A DNA stretch of 61,571 bases from an uncultured Eubacteriales bacterium (GCA_905198865.1 CAJKEB010000006.1:1-61571), one strand, 5' to 3'; positions 1-8,424 are shown, numbered from the stretch's first letter. Notes: a model not told the origin generated them from the sequence alone. Numbers and translations are program-made.

Positions 1-72
1 AGGGGAAGATGTTACCCGCCCGGGTCTGGCGGGCGGAACTGGGCTAGGCTTTATTCATTCAAACTATAATTT
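1..72. repeat. Right part of a dispersed palindromic repeat element
   Basis: These 72 bases match 18822-18893 over the same length with 9 differences counted by eye (63/72), and both end in the 12-mer AAACTATAATTT. The left end lies outside the window. The interior contains a short GC-rich hairpin (CCCGCC/GGCGGG). It sits directly downstream of the leftward dnaC gene, so it could act as a transcript end as well as a mobile or amplified repeat. No ORF is visible in it. Confidence 0.75.
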
Positions 73-98
73 ATTTCAACATCACAATTGTATTCATT

Positions 99-1082
99 TT
101 ACATTAATGACTTGCGGCGAAGGTCGGAGCCCACCAGCGTCACGATTTTATACTCGCCGAAAATCCTTGACGTCAGCCGCTGGCTGTACAGCTTCTCCAT
201 CGCCTCAAAGCCCAAATTGGTGGATATAACGGTTGCCTTGTTTTTAAGCAGCCGTGTATTCAACAGGTCAAAGATAGCGGCAGCCGTGAACTGTGTCAGG
301 AACTCTGTTCCCAGGTCATCGATTATAAGTAGGTCAACATCGTTGATATATTTTATTGTTGTGTATCCGCTTTGCTGTTCATCGGGGTTTTCGTACTTTC
401 CGAACTTAACGTTTTCCATAAGCTCGCACAGCTTATATGAGGTCTGATAGTATACGGTTTTGTTCCGTTTAAGAGCCAGATTTCCGATACAGCTTGAAAT
501 AAAGGTTTTGCCGGTTCCGGCGTTCCCTCTCAGGAGTAAGTTTGACGGCTGCACCTTGTCAAAGTTCTCGGCAAAGTTTTTTGCCATATCACGCGCAGAC
601 TTTGCCACGTCAAGCGGAGCCTTGCCGCTGCTGTCGGGAACAGGCGAAAACAGCGAGAGATCAAAGTTTTCGAACGTCTGACTTTTCATGAGCTCGGTCA
701 TGTTGGAGTTTATACTGATATACTTTGAGACAAGCTCCTTAAGGCAGTTGCACTTCAGACCGTTATCGTCAAAGCCGGTGTCATGGCAGTTTTCACAGTC
801 GTACTTTTCATCAAGAAAGTCCTCCGGCAGGGACAGACGTTTTAAAATTTCAAGCTTCTCCCTCTGCTTTGCTTCGATAAAGCTTTTGATTTTTTCAAAG
901 TCCTTACCGCCGTGCAGAACTGAGCGCAGCAGAGAGTTACCGGCGCGCATCATGTCGGCCTCTATACCGGCGTATTCCGGGGCGAGCGAACGAACCTTGG
1001 CGGTGTTTGCTTCAAGCTCGGCTTTATGGCGTTCGCGGATTTCATTTAGTTCCTGTAATGCGAGCGAATTTGCGGATTGCAT
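99..1082 (-). CDS. dnaC: DnaC/DnaI-type replicative helicase loader ATPase
   Basis: A 327-residue AAA+ ATPase expected to load the replicative DnaB-type helicase at the origin and at restarted forks. Seen: an N-terminal Cys cluster (CENC at about residues 96-99, CNC at 111-113) of the kind that binds zinc in DnaI/DnaC loaders, Walker A GNAGTGKT at about 186-193, and Walker B LLIIDDLGTE around residue 250. The start is the ATG at 1080-1082, preceded on the minus strand by an AAGGGTG ribosome binding site. It lies 35 bp downstream of the DnaD-domain gene, so the two are probably cotranscribed. DnaD and DnaI act together in Firmicute primosome assembly, which supports the call. Confidence 0.9.
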   Translation of the reverse strand: MQSANSLALQELNEIRERHKAELEANTAKVRSLAPEYAGIEADMMRAGNSLLRSVLHGGKDFEKIKSFIEAKQREKLEILKRLSLPEDFLDEKYDCENCHDTGFDDNGLKCNCLKELVSKYISINSNMTELMKSQTFENFDLSLFSPVPDSSGKAPLDVAKSARDMAKNFAENFDKVQPSNLLLRGNAGTGKTFISSCIGNLALKRNKTVYYQTSYKLCELMENVKFGKYENPDEQQSGYTTIKYINDVDLLIIDDLGTEFLTQFTAAAIFDLLNTRLLKNKATVISTNLGFEAMEKLYSQRLTSRIFGEYKIVTLVGSDLRRKSLM

Positions 1083-1117
1083 ATGTAAATCACCCTTCTT
1101 ATAAATATTTTAAAATA

Positions 1118-2149
1118 TCAGTTGTCGAGCATCATATCAAGGAGCTTTTCCTCAAGTGATGCGTAGTCGATTTTGTTTGTGTCGTTATAATTGTTAAACT
1201 TGCTTTTCTGAACATTCGGAGTATCATCACCGGATTTGCTTTTATTTTTGGTTTTATCATAGCCGTTTTTGAGATTAAAGATTTCCTCACTGCGCTTTAC
1301 GCCGTCACTGTCGGTTATTCCCTCGTCGTGCCATGATACGAGAATTTTATTCATATAGCTGTATGTAAGCTTTCCGGTGTTGTTTACCGTTCGGTCATAA
1401 GCGAGCGAGATCAGCTCGGGATTTATGTTCAGTTCAGCCCATGCTTTGATATACTTCTTTTCTGTCTGGGTTAAGGCACGGTCATATATACCCAGGATTG
1501 AGCGGATCTGATGCTCAGTGTCCTCCTGATCCTCAAGCTGCTTTATATAGTCCTCGGCCTTTTCAAAGGTATCAATACCCTTATCCGCCCAGTCAATAGC
1601 GACTGTTTCAAGATAGCGTTTTCCGGTTTTTCCGTGCTTCGCTGCGTAGTTAAGAAGCATGACAATAACCTCGCAGGGCAGACCGAGCCAGTCATAAAAT
1701 GAATAGAGAAGCTCCATTTCACCGCCCGACAGGAGATGACCCAGAATACTTTCTGCCTGATAAAACATTCCTGAAAGAACCTGATTTCTCTCCGCGGCGC
1801 TGTCAATTTCATTACTCTTGTATGACGGGCGTGCGGAGGCGGAACGCCGCGCCCTTTTTTTAGGCTTTTCAGTGCGTTTTTTGGTGCTTTTTGGTGCCTC
1901 AGTATTCTCGGGGAATGAATAAGTGTCATCATCAAGCTGAATAAGTTCGCCCTCGCTGACCCAATATCCGAGAATGAATTTTACACGGTTCGGCGCAATA
2001 TCAAGCTCCTCAGCGATTGAGTCAATAGGCGGAACTTGTCCGTCCCGGCTGAAAACGTATTTTATATACAGAAAAACCTGTGTATGTAACGGATTTGCGT
2101 AGCGTAAGTACTTCTCCGCAAACTCGTAAGAAATATCTATATATTCCAT
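1118..2149 (-). CDS. DnaD-domain primosome protein
   Basis: A 343-residue protein. The first 80 residues look like the winged-helix N-terminal domain of DnaD/DnaB primosome proteins. A basic Lys/Arg-rich linker follows at about 85-110, and then a helical DnaD domain. Near residue 275 it has the family pattern of a Tyr-x-x-Lys-Ile-Leu helix followed by WHDEGI, linked to DNA binding in DnaD. The C-terminal 60 residues are polar and probably disordered. It is encoded immediately upstream of the helicase loader and likely recruits it. Whether it corresponds functionally to Bacillus DnaD or DnaB cannot be told by eye, so no symbol is given. A GAGG ribosome binding site precedes the ATG. Confidence 0.88.
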   Translation of the reverse strand: MEYIDISYEFAEKYLRYANPLHTQVFLYIKYVFSRDGQVPPIDSIAEELDIAPNRVKFILGYWVSEGELIQLDDDTYSFPENTEAPKSTKKRTEKPKKRARRSASARPSYKSNEIDSAAERNQVLSGMFYQAESILGHLLSGGEMELLYSFYDWLGLPCEVIVMLLNYAAKHGKTGKRYLETVAIDWADKGIDTFEKAEDYIKQLEDQEDTEHQIRSILGIYDRALTQTEKKYIKAWAELNINPELISLAYDRTVNNTGKLTYSYMNKILVSWHDEGITDSDGVKRSEEIFNLKNGYDKTKNKSKSGDDTPNVQKSKFNNYNDTNKIDYASLEEKLLDMMLDN

Positions 2150-2210
2150 AAACCTAACCTCTTTAATCCGGATATATTAGTGTTATTGCTGTGCAGGTGA
2201 GTTAATTTGC

Positions 2211-3611
2211 TTATTTACCCACGCAAAATCTTGAAAATACCGTATCAATGATTTCCTCCTGAACAGTAGTTCCAACGACCTCGCCCAAGGCCGATAATGC
2301 GTCCTCTAAGTCGACATACAAAATATCAAACGGCATTCCGCCTTCCGCCGCTTCGAGCGCAAGGCAAACGGACTTTTTCGACTTGACAAGCGAGTCGCGC
2401 TGTCTGGTGTTTGATATGAACACCGCGTCATTTTTGACATCACCGATAGCAAATTTATCGGCTATCATATTTTCGAGCAGTTCGATACCCGTTGCTTCGC
2501 CGTTCATCGGAGTGGCGGTTTCGATAATATCTTTTTCGCGGAATCCGAATTTTTCCGCAATATCGCCTCGTGTTACTGTCTGAGCTTTATCCGTCTTGTT
2601 CAGAATAACGATAGTATTTTTATCCTTAAGTTTTTCGGCAATTTTTGCATCTCTGTCGTCAATGTCTGTATGGCTGTCAATCACAAAAAGACAGAGATCG
2701 GCAAGCTCAATATTCTGCATGGTTCGCTCAATACCTATCTGCTCAACCGCATCAGCGGCTTCGCTGCGAATACCGGCAGTGTCAAGAAGGCGCAGCGATG
2801 CGCCCTTGAGATTTATATACTCCTCTATAGTGTCGCGTGTTGTGCCGGGAATATCGGTGACAATAGCCCGCTCAGTGCGTGACAGAGCGTTCAGAAGAGA
2901 TGACTTTCCTACGTTCGGTTTGCCTACGATTACGGTGGTTATGCCGTCACGCAGGATTTTTCCGGTTTCAAAGCCGTTTATAAGCGAGTCAAGCTCCGAG
3001 ATAACAGGGTTTAATTTTTCGGTTATTTCTTCAGTTGTCAAAGGATCGACCTCGTCGGGATAATCGGCGGCTGCGGAAATATTAGCCGTGATTTCCATAA
3101 TACTGTCTCTTAAGGCGTTTATCTTATGCGAAAGAGTTCCGTTTAATGACTTTGCCGCATTGCTGAGTCCAAGACCGGATTTTGCGTCAATAAGATCCAT
3201 AGTCGCCTCCGCGCCGAGCATATCGGTCTTTCCGTTCATGAATGCACGGCGTGTGAATTCGCCGGGTTCCGCCATACGTGCGCCGCAATCCAAAAGCATG
3301 TTTAATATTGTCGAAGCCGCAAGATATCCACCGTGACAGTTGATTTCGACAACCGTTTCACCGGTAAAGGAGTTCGGCGCGCGCATAACAGATACCAGAG
3401 CCTCGTCTATAACGGCTTCCGGATCGTCCGGACGGTGTATATCCGAAAGAGTCAGCTTATGACTTTCGAGTTTGTCAAGAGGCTTGCCGGATTTGGTTTT
3501 GACAATACACTGTGCAATCTCCCGGGAATTTTCTCCGCTTACCCTTATAATGGCAATGCCACCCGAACCTAAAGGGGTGGCTATTGCGGCTATTGTATCA
3601 AATATTTTCAT
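2211..3611 (-). CDS. mnmE: tRNA uridine-5-carboxymethylaminomethyl(34) synthesis GTPase MnmE
   Basis: A 466-residue GTPase that, with MnmG, installs the carboxymethylaminomethyl group on wobble U34 of certain tRNAs. Seen: a formyl-THF-binding N-terminal domain (TPLGSGGIAIIRVSG near the start, GEFTRRAFMNGK at about 117-128), a G domain inserted in the helical domain with Walker A GKPNVGKS at about 230-237, and the essential C-terminal FCVGK with its Cys; FCIGK is the more usual form. Length is typical. It lies only 21 bp downstream of dnaA, not in the usual jag-mnmE-mnmG run on the other side of the origin. Its partner mnmG is about 40 kb away at 44145-46031. Confidence 0.96.
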   Translation of the reverse strand: MKIFDTIAAIATPLGSGGIAIIRVSGENSREIAQCIVKTKSGKPLDKLESHKLTLSDIHRPDDPEAVIDEALVSVMRAPNSFTGETVVEINCHGGYLAASTILNMLLDCGARMAEPGEFTRRAFMNGKTDMLGAEATMDLIDAKSGLGLSNAAKSLNGTLSHKINALRDSIMEITANISAAADYPDEVDPLTTEEITEKLNPVISELDSLINGFETGKILRDGITTVIVGKPNVGKSSLLNALSRTERAIVTDIPGTTRDTIEEYINLKGASLRLLDTAGIRSEAADAVEQIGIERTMQNIELADLCLFVIDSHTDIDDRDAKIAEKLKDKNTIVILNKTDKAQTVTRGDIAEKFGFREKDIIETATPMNGEATGIELLENMIADKFAIGDVKNDAVFISNTRQRDSLVKSKKSVCLALEAAEGGMPFDILYVDLEDALSALGEVVGTTVQEEIIDTVFSRFCVGK

Positions 3612-3632
3612 ATTATATATAGTCCTTTGTAA

Positions 3633-4967
3633 TTAATCCTTCTTAATATTCACAACCAACTCGTCAATTATCTCGCGAAGCTCAGGATCCTCCGTAACCA
3701 TTTTTTTGATTTTCTTGACAGCGTTCATAACAGTGGAATGGTCGCGGTTGAAAGCACTGCCTATCGAAGCGTACGACGCGTCAAGCGTAATACGTGATAT
3801 GTACATGGCAATGTGGCGCGGATAAGCAATGTCGTTTGAACGCTTCTTGGTAATCAGCGAATCCTTGGGGAGATGATAATATTTTTCAACTTCATCTATA
3901 ATTACATTAATCGTAATATTTCGCTGCGGAAGGGTAGACAGGATTTCCTTAAGCGCCTTTTGGGCAAGCTCCATAGAAATCGTGTTTGTGCGTTCTATAC
4001 CTGCATACGCCAGAATTCGTTTGAGTGCGCCCTCAAGGTCACGCACATTTGATGTGATATTGTTGGCGACATATTCTACTATTTCCTCGTCAAACGTGAA
4101 ATATTCATTTTCAATTTTGCTCCTGAGGATAGCAAGACGTGTCTCATAGTCCGGCGGCTGAATATCGGCAAGAAGTCCCATCTGGAAACGAGTTTTAAGC
4201 CTGTCCGCAAGATGCGGAGTCTCAGACGGCAGACGGTCTGATGTGAGAACAATCTGCTTTCCCGCTTCATAAAGCGCGTTAAATGTATGGAAGAACTCCT
4301 CCTGGGCAAGCTCCTTTGTCGCAAGGAACTGCACATCGTCCATGAGCAAAAGGTCAACGGTTCTGTGCTTGTTTCTGAAAGCCTGATTGGTTTTCTCGCG
4401 TATAGCGGTAACCAGCTCGTATGTAAACTTTTCACTTGTAGTGTATAAAATCCGTTTTTCGGGATTATTCTTTAAATAATAGTTCCCAATTGCCTGGATT
4501 AAATGTGTTTTTCCAAGTCCGCTTCCGCCGTAAATAAACAGCGGATTATACTTATGCCCCGGCGCCTCTGCAACAGCCAGTGAAGCTGCCTGTGCCAGAT
4601 TATTATTGTTCCCGACAATAAAGCTTTCAAAGGTATATTTAGGATTTAACGCGTTTTCCTTTTTAATCGGGTCATCCAATGACGCGTTAATCTTATTTAC
4701 ATCATTGCTTTCAAAGCATACGTTAAGCTCCAGAGCTCGTCCGGTGACGTTTTCAATACTGCTTTCAATAAGAGAGCGGTATTTTGTAACAAGCATACTT
4801 TTGTTGAGACTGCCCTTCTGTGAGCCGCCCGGTACGCTTAAAGTGATTGAATTACCGGCAACTTCTACCGGTTTTATCGGTCTTATCCATGTGTCAAATG
4901 CGACTGTTGACATTTCGTCCCGAAGCTGATCTGTAACGTTTCCCCAAATTGTGTTTATATTTTCCAA
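3633..4967 (-). CDS. dnaA: Chromosomal replication initiator protein DnaA
   Basis: A 444-residue initiator that binds DnaA boxes and melts oriC. Seen: N-terminal domain I (INTIWGNVTDQLRDEMS), a short domain II, an AAA+ domain with Walker A GGSGLGKTH at about 147-155 and Walker B LLMDDVQFL, and a C-terminal helix-turn-helix with a DnaA signature related to SFNRDHSTVM (here SAFNRDHSTVMNAV). It is divergent from rpmH across a 527-bp AT-rich gap. dnaN, which usually follows dnaA, is absent; mnmE follows instead. A possible minus-strand promoter has its -35 TTGACA complementary to 5035-5040. Confidence 0.98.
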   Translation of the reverse strand: MENINTIWGNVTDQLRDEMSTVAFDTWIRPIKPVEVAGNSITLSVPGGSQKGSLNKSMLVTKYRSLIESSIENVTGRALELNVCFESNDVNKINASLDDPIKKENALNPKYTFESFIVGNNNNLAQAASLAVAEAPGHKYNPLFIYGGSGLGKTHLIQAIGNYYLKNNPEKRILYTTSEKFTYELVTAIREKTNQAFRNKHRTVDLLLMDDVQFLATKELAQEEFFHTFNALYEAGKQIVLTSDRLPSETPHLADRLKTRFQMGLLADIQPPDYETRLAILRSKIENEYFTFDEEIVEYVANNITSNVRDLEGALKRILAYAGIERTNTISMELAQKALKEILSTLPQRNITINVIIDEVEKYYHLPKDSLITKKRSNDIAYPRHIAMYISRITLDASYASIGSAFNRDHSTVMNAVKKIKKMVTEDPELREIIDELVVNIKKD

Positions 4968-5494
4968 ACTGCACTACTCCTTATATTTGCGGTCAAGCCA
5001 CGGCGGGCTTATAATCCTTTGAATTAACTGTAGATGTCAAAGCTATAAAAAACAATAACAAACTGTGTGTAAAATACAATCTAAAATTCCTACCCGATTA
5101 TTCTAACAGAAAGATTTGCAATTTTCAACACCAAATTATTTAAAAATTTTCCCAAAAAACACCGAAAAAATGTCAAATACAAAATGTTGTTGACCTGAAT
5201 TTTTTCGGTAACAAGATGTGCTAAAATTTATTCAGGAAAATATTTCACAAAATTTAGGTTAACTTTTCATGAAAGTTACACAAAAATTTCAAATTCGTTT
5301 CAGTTTTTAAAAATCCAAAAAAGAAACAAAAATAACTCTTGACAAATCGAAATAATCATGATAGAATATTAAAGATTTTTTCATGGGCAGTATTTTTTAT
5401 AGATTAAACGAACGGAGACAGAAATATACTTGCCTGTTTATAACTTAGATAAATTATCAATTATGATATTGAGGAATACAAGGAGGGATATAGG
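4968..5494. other. Candidate oriC / dnaA-rpmH intergenic region
   Basis: A 527-bp AT-rich gap between divergent dnaA and rpmH. Everything to its left is coded leftwards, and most genes to its right rightwards, as expected at a bidirectional origin. Only weak DnaA-box candidates are visible; the best, at 5064-5072 on the minus strand, matches TTATCCACA at 7 of 9 positions. No cluster of good boxes is evident, so the origin assignment rests on context. Confidence 0.5.
5339..5367 (+). promoter_or_regulatory. Sigma-A promoter for rpmH
   Basis: A perfect -35 TTGACA at 5339-5344, a 17-bp spacer and -10 TAGAAT at 5362-5367. The predicted leader to the rpmH start is about 120 nt. Confidence 0.75.
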
Positions 5495-5629
5495 ATGCTT
5501 AGAACATATCAGCCTAAGAAGAGACATAGATCTAAAGTTCACGGCTTTAGAAAGAGAATGAGCACAAAGAATGGTCGCAAGGTTTTGGCGAGAAGAAGAC
5601 TTAAAGGCAGAAAAAAACTGTCGGCCTAA
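5495..5629 (+). CDS. rpmH: 50S ribosomal protein L34
   Basis: A 44-residue, highly basic ribosomal protein of the large subunit. The sequence begins MLRTYQPKKRHRSKVHGF and ends with an Arg/Lys-rich tail, the family's normal length and pattern. An AGGAGGG ribosome binding site lies at 5481-5487. A factor-independent terminator follows 17 bp after the stop, separating it from rnpA. It is the first gene of the rightward origin cluster. Confidence 0.97.
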   Translation: MLRTYQPKKRHRSKVHGFRKRMSTKNGRKVLARRRLKGRKKLSA

Positions 5630-5646
5630 TGAAGAATTGTAATCTC

Positions 5647-5672
5647 AAAGACGCCGAGTTTGGCGTCTTTTT
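5647..5672 (+). terminator. Intrinsic terminator between rpmH and rnpA
   Basis: The inverted repeat AAAGACGCC (5647-5655) / GGCGTCTTT (5662-5670) is followed by a T run. It should reduce read-through from the strong rpmH promoter into rnpA. Confidence 0.85.
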
Positions 5673-5767
5673 GCGTATTATAAGCAATTTCAGCTCAAGC
5701 TCGTTATCTGTTCTTTCATATAATAGTAGTATTGTAATAAAGGATTGAAGTGCAAAGGAGAAATTTA

Positions 5768-6112
5768 ATGAGCGAATTTGTCAGCTTAAAAAAGAACGTT
5801 GACTTCCGGCGGTTGTACAGGCGGGGCAAGACGTGCGTTACGCCGTGCGTTGTCGCATATGTTTTGCCAAACAGAGAAAAAACGCAGAGACTCGGAATAA
5901 CTGCCGGGAAAAAGGTTGGCGGAGCGGTCAGCCGTAATCGCGCAAAGCGGAGAATACGGGCGTTGTTTAATGAGTTTCTGAAAACTGAAGATCTCGGCGG
6001 CCGCAGCTTTGATTTTGTCATTGTGGCAAGGGCAAGATCGGTTGATTGCGGATATGACAAATTGAAAAATGATTTTTTCCGTGCTCTTAATGAGTCGCTG
6101 AAGCAGATTTAG
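5768..6112 (+). CDS. rnpA: Ribonuclease P protein component
   Basis: A 114-residue basic protein that assists the catalytic RNase P RNA in 5' maturation of tRNA precursors. Seen: N-terminal LKKNVDFRRLYRRGK, central LGITAGKKVGGAVSRNRAKR (the RNR motif that contacts RNA) and the following RRIRALFNEF helix. The ATG at 5768 is chosen because AAGGAG lies at 5755-5760 at good spacing; an in-frame GTG 18 bp upstream overlaps that site and lacks its own. It is followed by yidD after 69 bp. Confidence 0.96.
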   Translation: MSEFVSLKKNVDFRRLYRRGKTCVTPCVVAYVLPNREKTQRLGITAGKKVGGAVSRNRAKRRIRALFNEFLKTEDLGGRSFDFVIVARARSVDCGYDKLKNDFFRALNESLKQI

Positions 6113-6143
6113 GCATCTGTTTTAATGTTTTTTGTTAAAACGG

Positions 6144-6172
6144 TTGCAAAATTTTTCCGTTAGTGGTATTAT
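6144..6172 (+). promoter_or_regulatory. Possible promoter immediately upstream of yidD
   Basis: TTGCAA at 6144-6149, a 17-bp spacer and TATTAT at 6167-6172. The -10 ends only 9 bp before the yidD ATG, so a transcript starting here would be nearly leaderless. No Shine-Dalgarno sequence is seen before that ATG. Confidence 0.45.
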
Positions 6173-6181
6173 TTATAACAT

Positions 6182-6391
6182 ATGAGGAAATTATTTATAA
6201 AACTAATTCGTGGTTATCAGAAATACTTGTCGCCGCTTAAGACAAAGCCGACATGCAGGTTTTATCCTACGTGTTCTCAATATGCCATTATGGCAATTGA
6301 AAAATACGGACTTTTGAAAGGCATTATCAAGTCTGTCTGGCGAGTTTTAAGATGTAACCCATTTAACCCGGGCGGAATCGATTATCCTTAA
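6182..6391 (+). CDS. yidD: Membrane protein insertion efficiency factor YidD
   Basis: A 69-residue protein of the YidD/Haemolytic family, associated with YidC-dependent membrane insertion. Seen: an amphipathic N-terminus (FIKLIRGYQKYLSPL), the conserved CRFYPTCSQYA segment and a C-terminal RCNPFNPGGIDYP. The length is normal for a short Firmicute YidD. The ATG at 6182 matches the family's N-terminus but has no visible ribosome binding site, in contrast to nearly every neighbour. It sits between rnpA and yidC in the standard order. Confidence 0.95.
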   Translation: MRKLFIKLIRGYQKYLSPLKTKPTCRFYPTCSQYAIMAIEKYGLLKGIIKSVWRVLRCNPFNPGGIDYP

Positions 6392-6477
6392 AATGTGCGG
6401 TCGGATAGGAAATCGCGAGTGATTAATGGGGTCGCCCTTACGAAAATAGATAAGACTGAGAGTTAGGAGGGCACTGA

Positions 6478-7530
6478 ATGTCCTATATTATGCTGGGCCT
6501 TGGCTGGGTCCTGAAACTTATGTATATCCTGGTGAATAATTATGGTGTTGCAATCCTTTTGTTTACAATTATTATAAAAGCCATACTTATGCCTCTTACA
6601 GTTAAGCAGCAGAAGTCTATGCTAAAGACGCAGAAGCTTCAGCCGCTTCTTATGGATTTGCAGAAGAAGTATGAAAACGATAAGGATAAGCTCAATCAGG
6701 AGACGATGAAGCTCTATCAGAAATACAAGATTAATCCTATGAGCGGTTGTTTACCGATGCTTATCCAGCTGCCTATTCTTATGGCGCTGTATTGGGTTGT
6801 TAAACAGCCTATCATATACATCATGGGCGTCGGCAGCGAAGATATATGGAGACTGGTATGGGCTATGAACGATTGGGCACAGCAGAGCCAGGCAAACCTC
6901 GATTCTTTAAACCATCTGCTTGAATCCATGAAGATTGACCCGAATAACTTTGTTGGGTTCTTTGTTGACAATAACTTCAAAAACTTTGGTCAGTACGAAA
7001 TCACAATTGCGCGTTTCCTTCATGCAAATCCTGAAATCATGAACAGCAGCTGGATTACAGAGACGGGCAAGGTTTATAGATTGATTGACTTTAACTTCTG
7101 CGGAATTGATTTATCTGAGACGCCGGATTTGTGGTCGTTAATAGGTCTGGTTATGGGCAAGATTCCCGAGGGAGGAATTACGTGGAACTTGATTGGACTG
7201 TGGCTGATACCTATTCTTGCAGGAGCGAGCTCATACGCAACCTCAAAGATTACACAGGCTATGCAGCCGCCGCAGCCGGTTCAAAAAGACGAAAACGGAA
7301 TGGAAAAGCCAAATACAATGAAGACAATGATGGTAATTATGCCGTTATTCTCGGCATGGATTGCATTCTCATTGCCTGCGGCTATCGGTTTTTATTGGAT
7401 ACTCAGCAGTATACTCCAGCTTCTGCAGCAGCTTGTTATAAATAAGGTTGCAGATGTCGGTCTTACTGATGAGGATGTAAAGGAGGAAATGGAAAATGCC
7501 AAGAAAAATAGAAAAAAACGCAAAAAGTAA
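6478..7530 (+). CDS. yidC: Membrane protein insertase YidC/Oxa1 family
   Basis: A 350-residue polytopic membrane insertase of the short Gram-positive type, without the large periplasmic domain of Proteobacteria. Seen: a first membrane segment (VAILLFTIIIKAILMPLTV) containing the positively charged groove region, the cytoplasmic helical hairpin with KPxxxxLQKKY character at about residues 45-75, MSGCLPMLIQLPILMALY, and later membrane helices ending near residue 320. The tail is very basic. GGAGGGC lies at 6466-6472 before the ATG. The last 35 bp overlap the start of jag, suggesting translational coupling. Confidence 0.95.
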   Translation: MSYIMLGLGWVLKLMYILVNNYGVAILLFTIIIKAILMPLTVKQQKSMLKTQKLQPLLMDLQKKYENDKDKLNQETMKLYQKYKINPMSGCLPMLIQLPILMALYWVVKQPIIYIMGVGSEDIWRLVWAMNDWAQQSQANLDSLNHLLESMKIDPNNFVGFFVDNNFKNFGQYEITIARFLHANPEIMNSSWITETGKVYRLIDFNFCGIDLSETPDLWSLIGLVMGKIPEGGITWNLIGLWLIPILAGASSYATSKITQAMQPPQPVQKDENGMEKPNTMKTMMVIMPLFSAWIAFSLPAAIGFYWILSSILQLLQQLVINKVADVGLTDEDVKEEMENAKKNRKKRKK

Positions 7531-8422
7531 AGAAGAAGCGCTGAGACTTGCGGCAGAGGAATTCGGGGTTCCGATTGAGGAACTGTCATACACTGTTGAG
7601 AGAGAAATCGGCAAGGGTTTGCTCGGACGTCTGCTTGGCAAGGAGGTTATAATTTCCGCTTGGATTACCAAAGAGGCTGAGGAGGAAGAACGCTTACGGC
7701 AAACGCGTGAAGAACGCCGCAGAATCCGCGAAGAAAAGGCCGCTCAGGCAGCGAACGCTGATGCTTCAAAATTAAATAAAGAGAATACAAATAAAAATTC
7801 CGCAAAGCAGACAGTTGAGCCAAAGCCGGCTGCTGAGAAAAAGCCGCAGCCAAAGCCGGAGAGCGTAAAAGCTCAGCCGGAACAAAGCCCGGCTGACGTA
7901 AAGCCTGCCGCTGAGGAACCTTCGGCAAGTGAGCCGCAAAAGAAGGACAATAAGAAGCGTGAGGTTACCGAGAAATCGGTAAACGACGCACAATACTTTG
8001 CAGAAGAATTAATTCACAGAATGGGGCTTCCTGACGCAAAGGTTGTCGCCGAGAACGGGGGCAGCGCAGTTAACATCACGGTAAGCGGCGAGAGAATGGG
8101 ATTGCTTATCGGAAAGAGAGGCGACACTCTTGATGCTGTTCAGTACTTAACCAGTTTGTATGTCAACAAGGAAAAGAACTCTTATATAAAGGTTAATTTG
8201 GATACCGAGGGATACCGTGCAAAGCGTGAGAAAACTTTGGTACAGCTTGCCCACAGTCTTGAAAGACGTGTGCTCAGAGAGAAAAAACCGGTAACATTGG
8301 AACCCATGTCTCCTAATGAGAGGCGAATTATTCACGCTGCATTGCAGGGTAATAACGAAATCCAGACTTACAGTATCGGTGAGGAGCCGAACCGTAAATT
8401 GGTTGTTGCGCTTAAGGACTAA
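7496..8422 (+). CDS. jag: RNA-binding protein Jag/KhpB
   Basis: A 308-residue RNA-binding protein. Seen: an N-terminal Jag_N domain (residues 1-55, with SKEEALRLAAEEFG and GKGLLGRLLGKE), a charged Lys/Pro/Glu-rich linker at about 65-155 that is probably disordered, a KH domain with a GKRGDTLDAVQYL loop around residues 200-220, and a C-terminal R3H domain (LEPMSPNERRIIHAALQ). It starts 35 bp inside yidC, with AAGGAGG inside the yidC reading frame. KhpB proteins act with KhpA in RNA regulation and cell elongation; that role is from the family, not this sequence. Confidence 0.93.
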   Translation: MPRKIEKNAKSKEEALRLAAEEFGVPIEELSYTVEREIGKGLLGRLLGKEVIISAWITKEAEEEERLRQTREERRRIREEKAAQAANADASKLNKENTNKNSAKQTVEPKPAAEKKPQPKPESVKAQPEQSPADVKPAAEEPSASEPQKKDNKKREVTEKSVNDAQYFAEELIHRMGLPDAKVVAENGGSAVNITVSGERMGLLIGKRGDTLDAVQYLTSLYVNKEKNSYIKVNLDTEGYRAKREKTLVQLAHSLERRVLREKKPVTLEPMSPNERRIIHAALQGNNEIQTYSIGEEPNRKLVVALKD

Positions 8423-8424
8423 TT

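Noticed and set aside
5064..5072. Confident DnaA box
   Set aside because: It matches only 7 of 9 consensus positions and is isolated, so it is mentioned only as a candidate.
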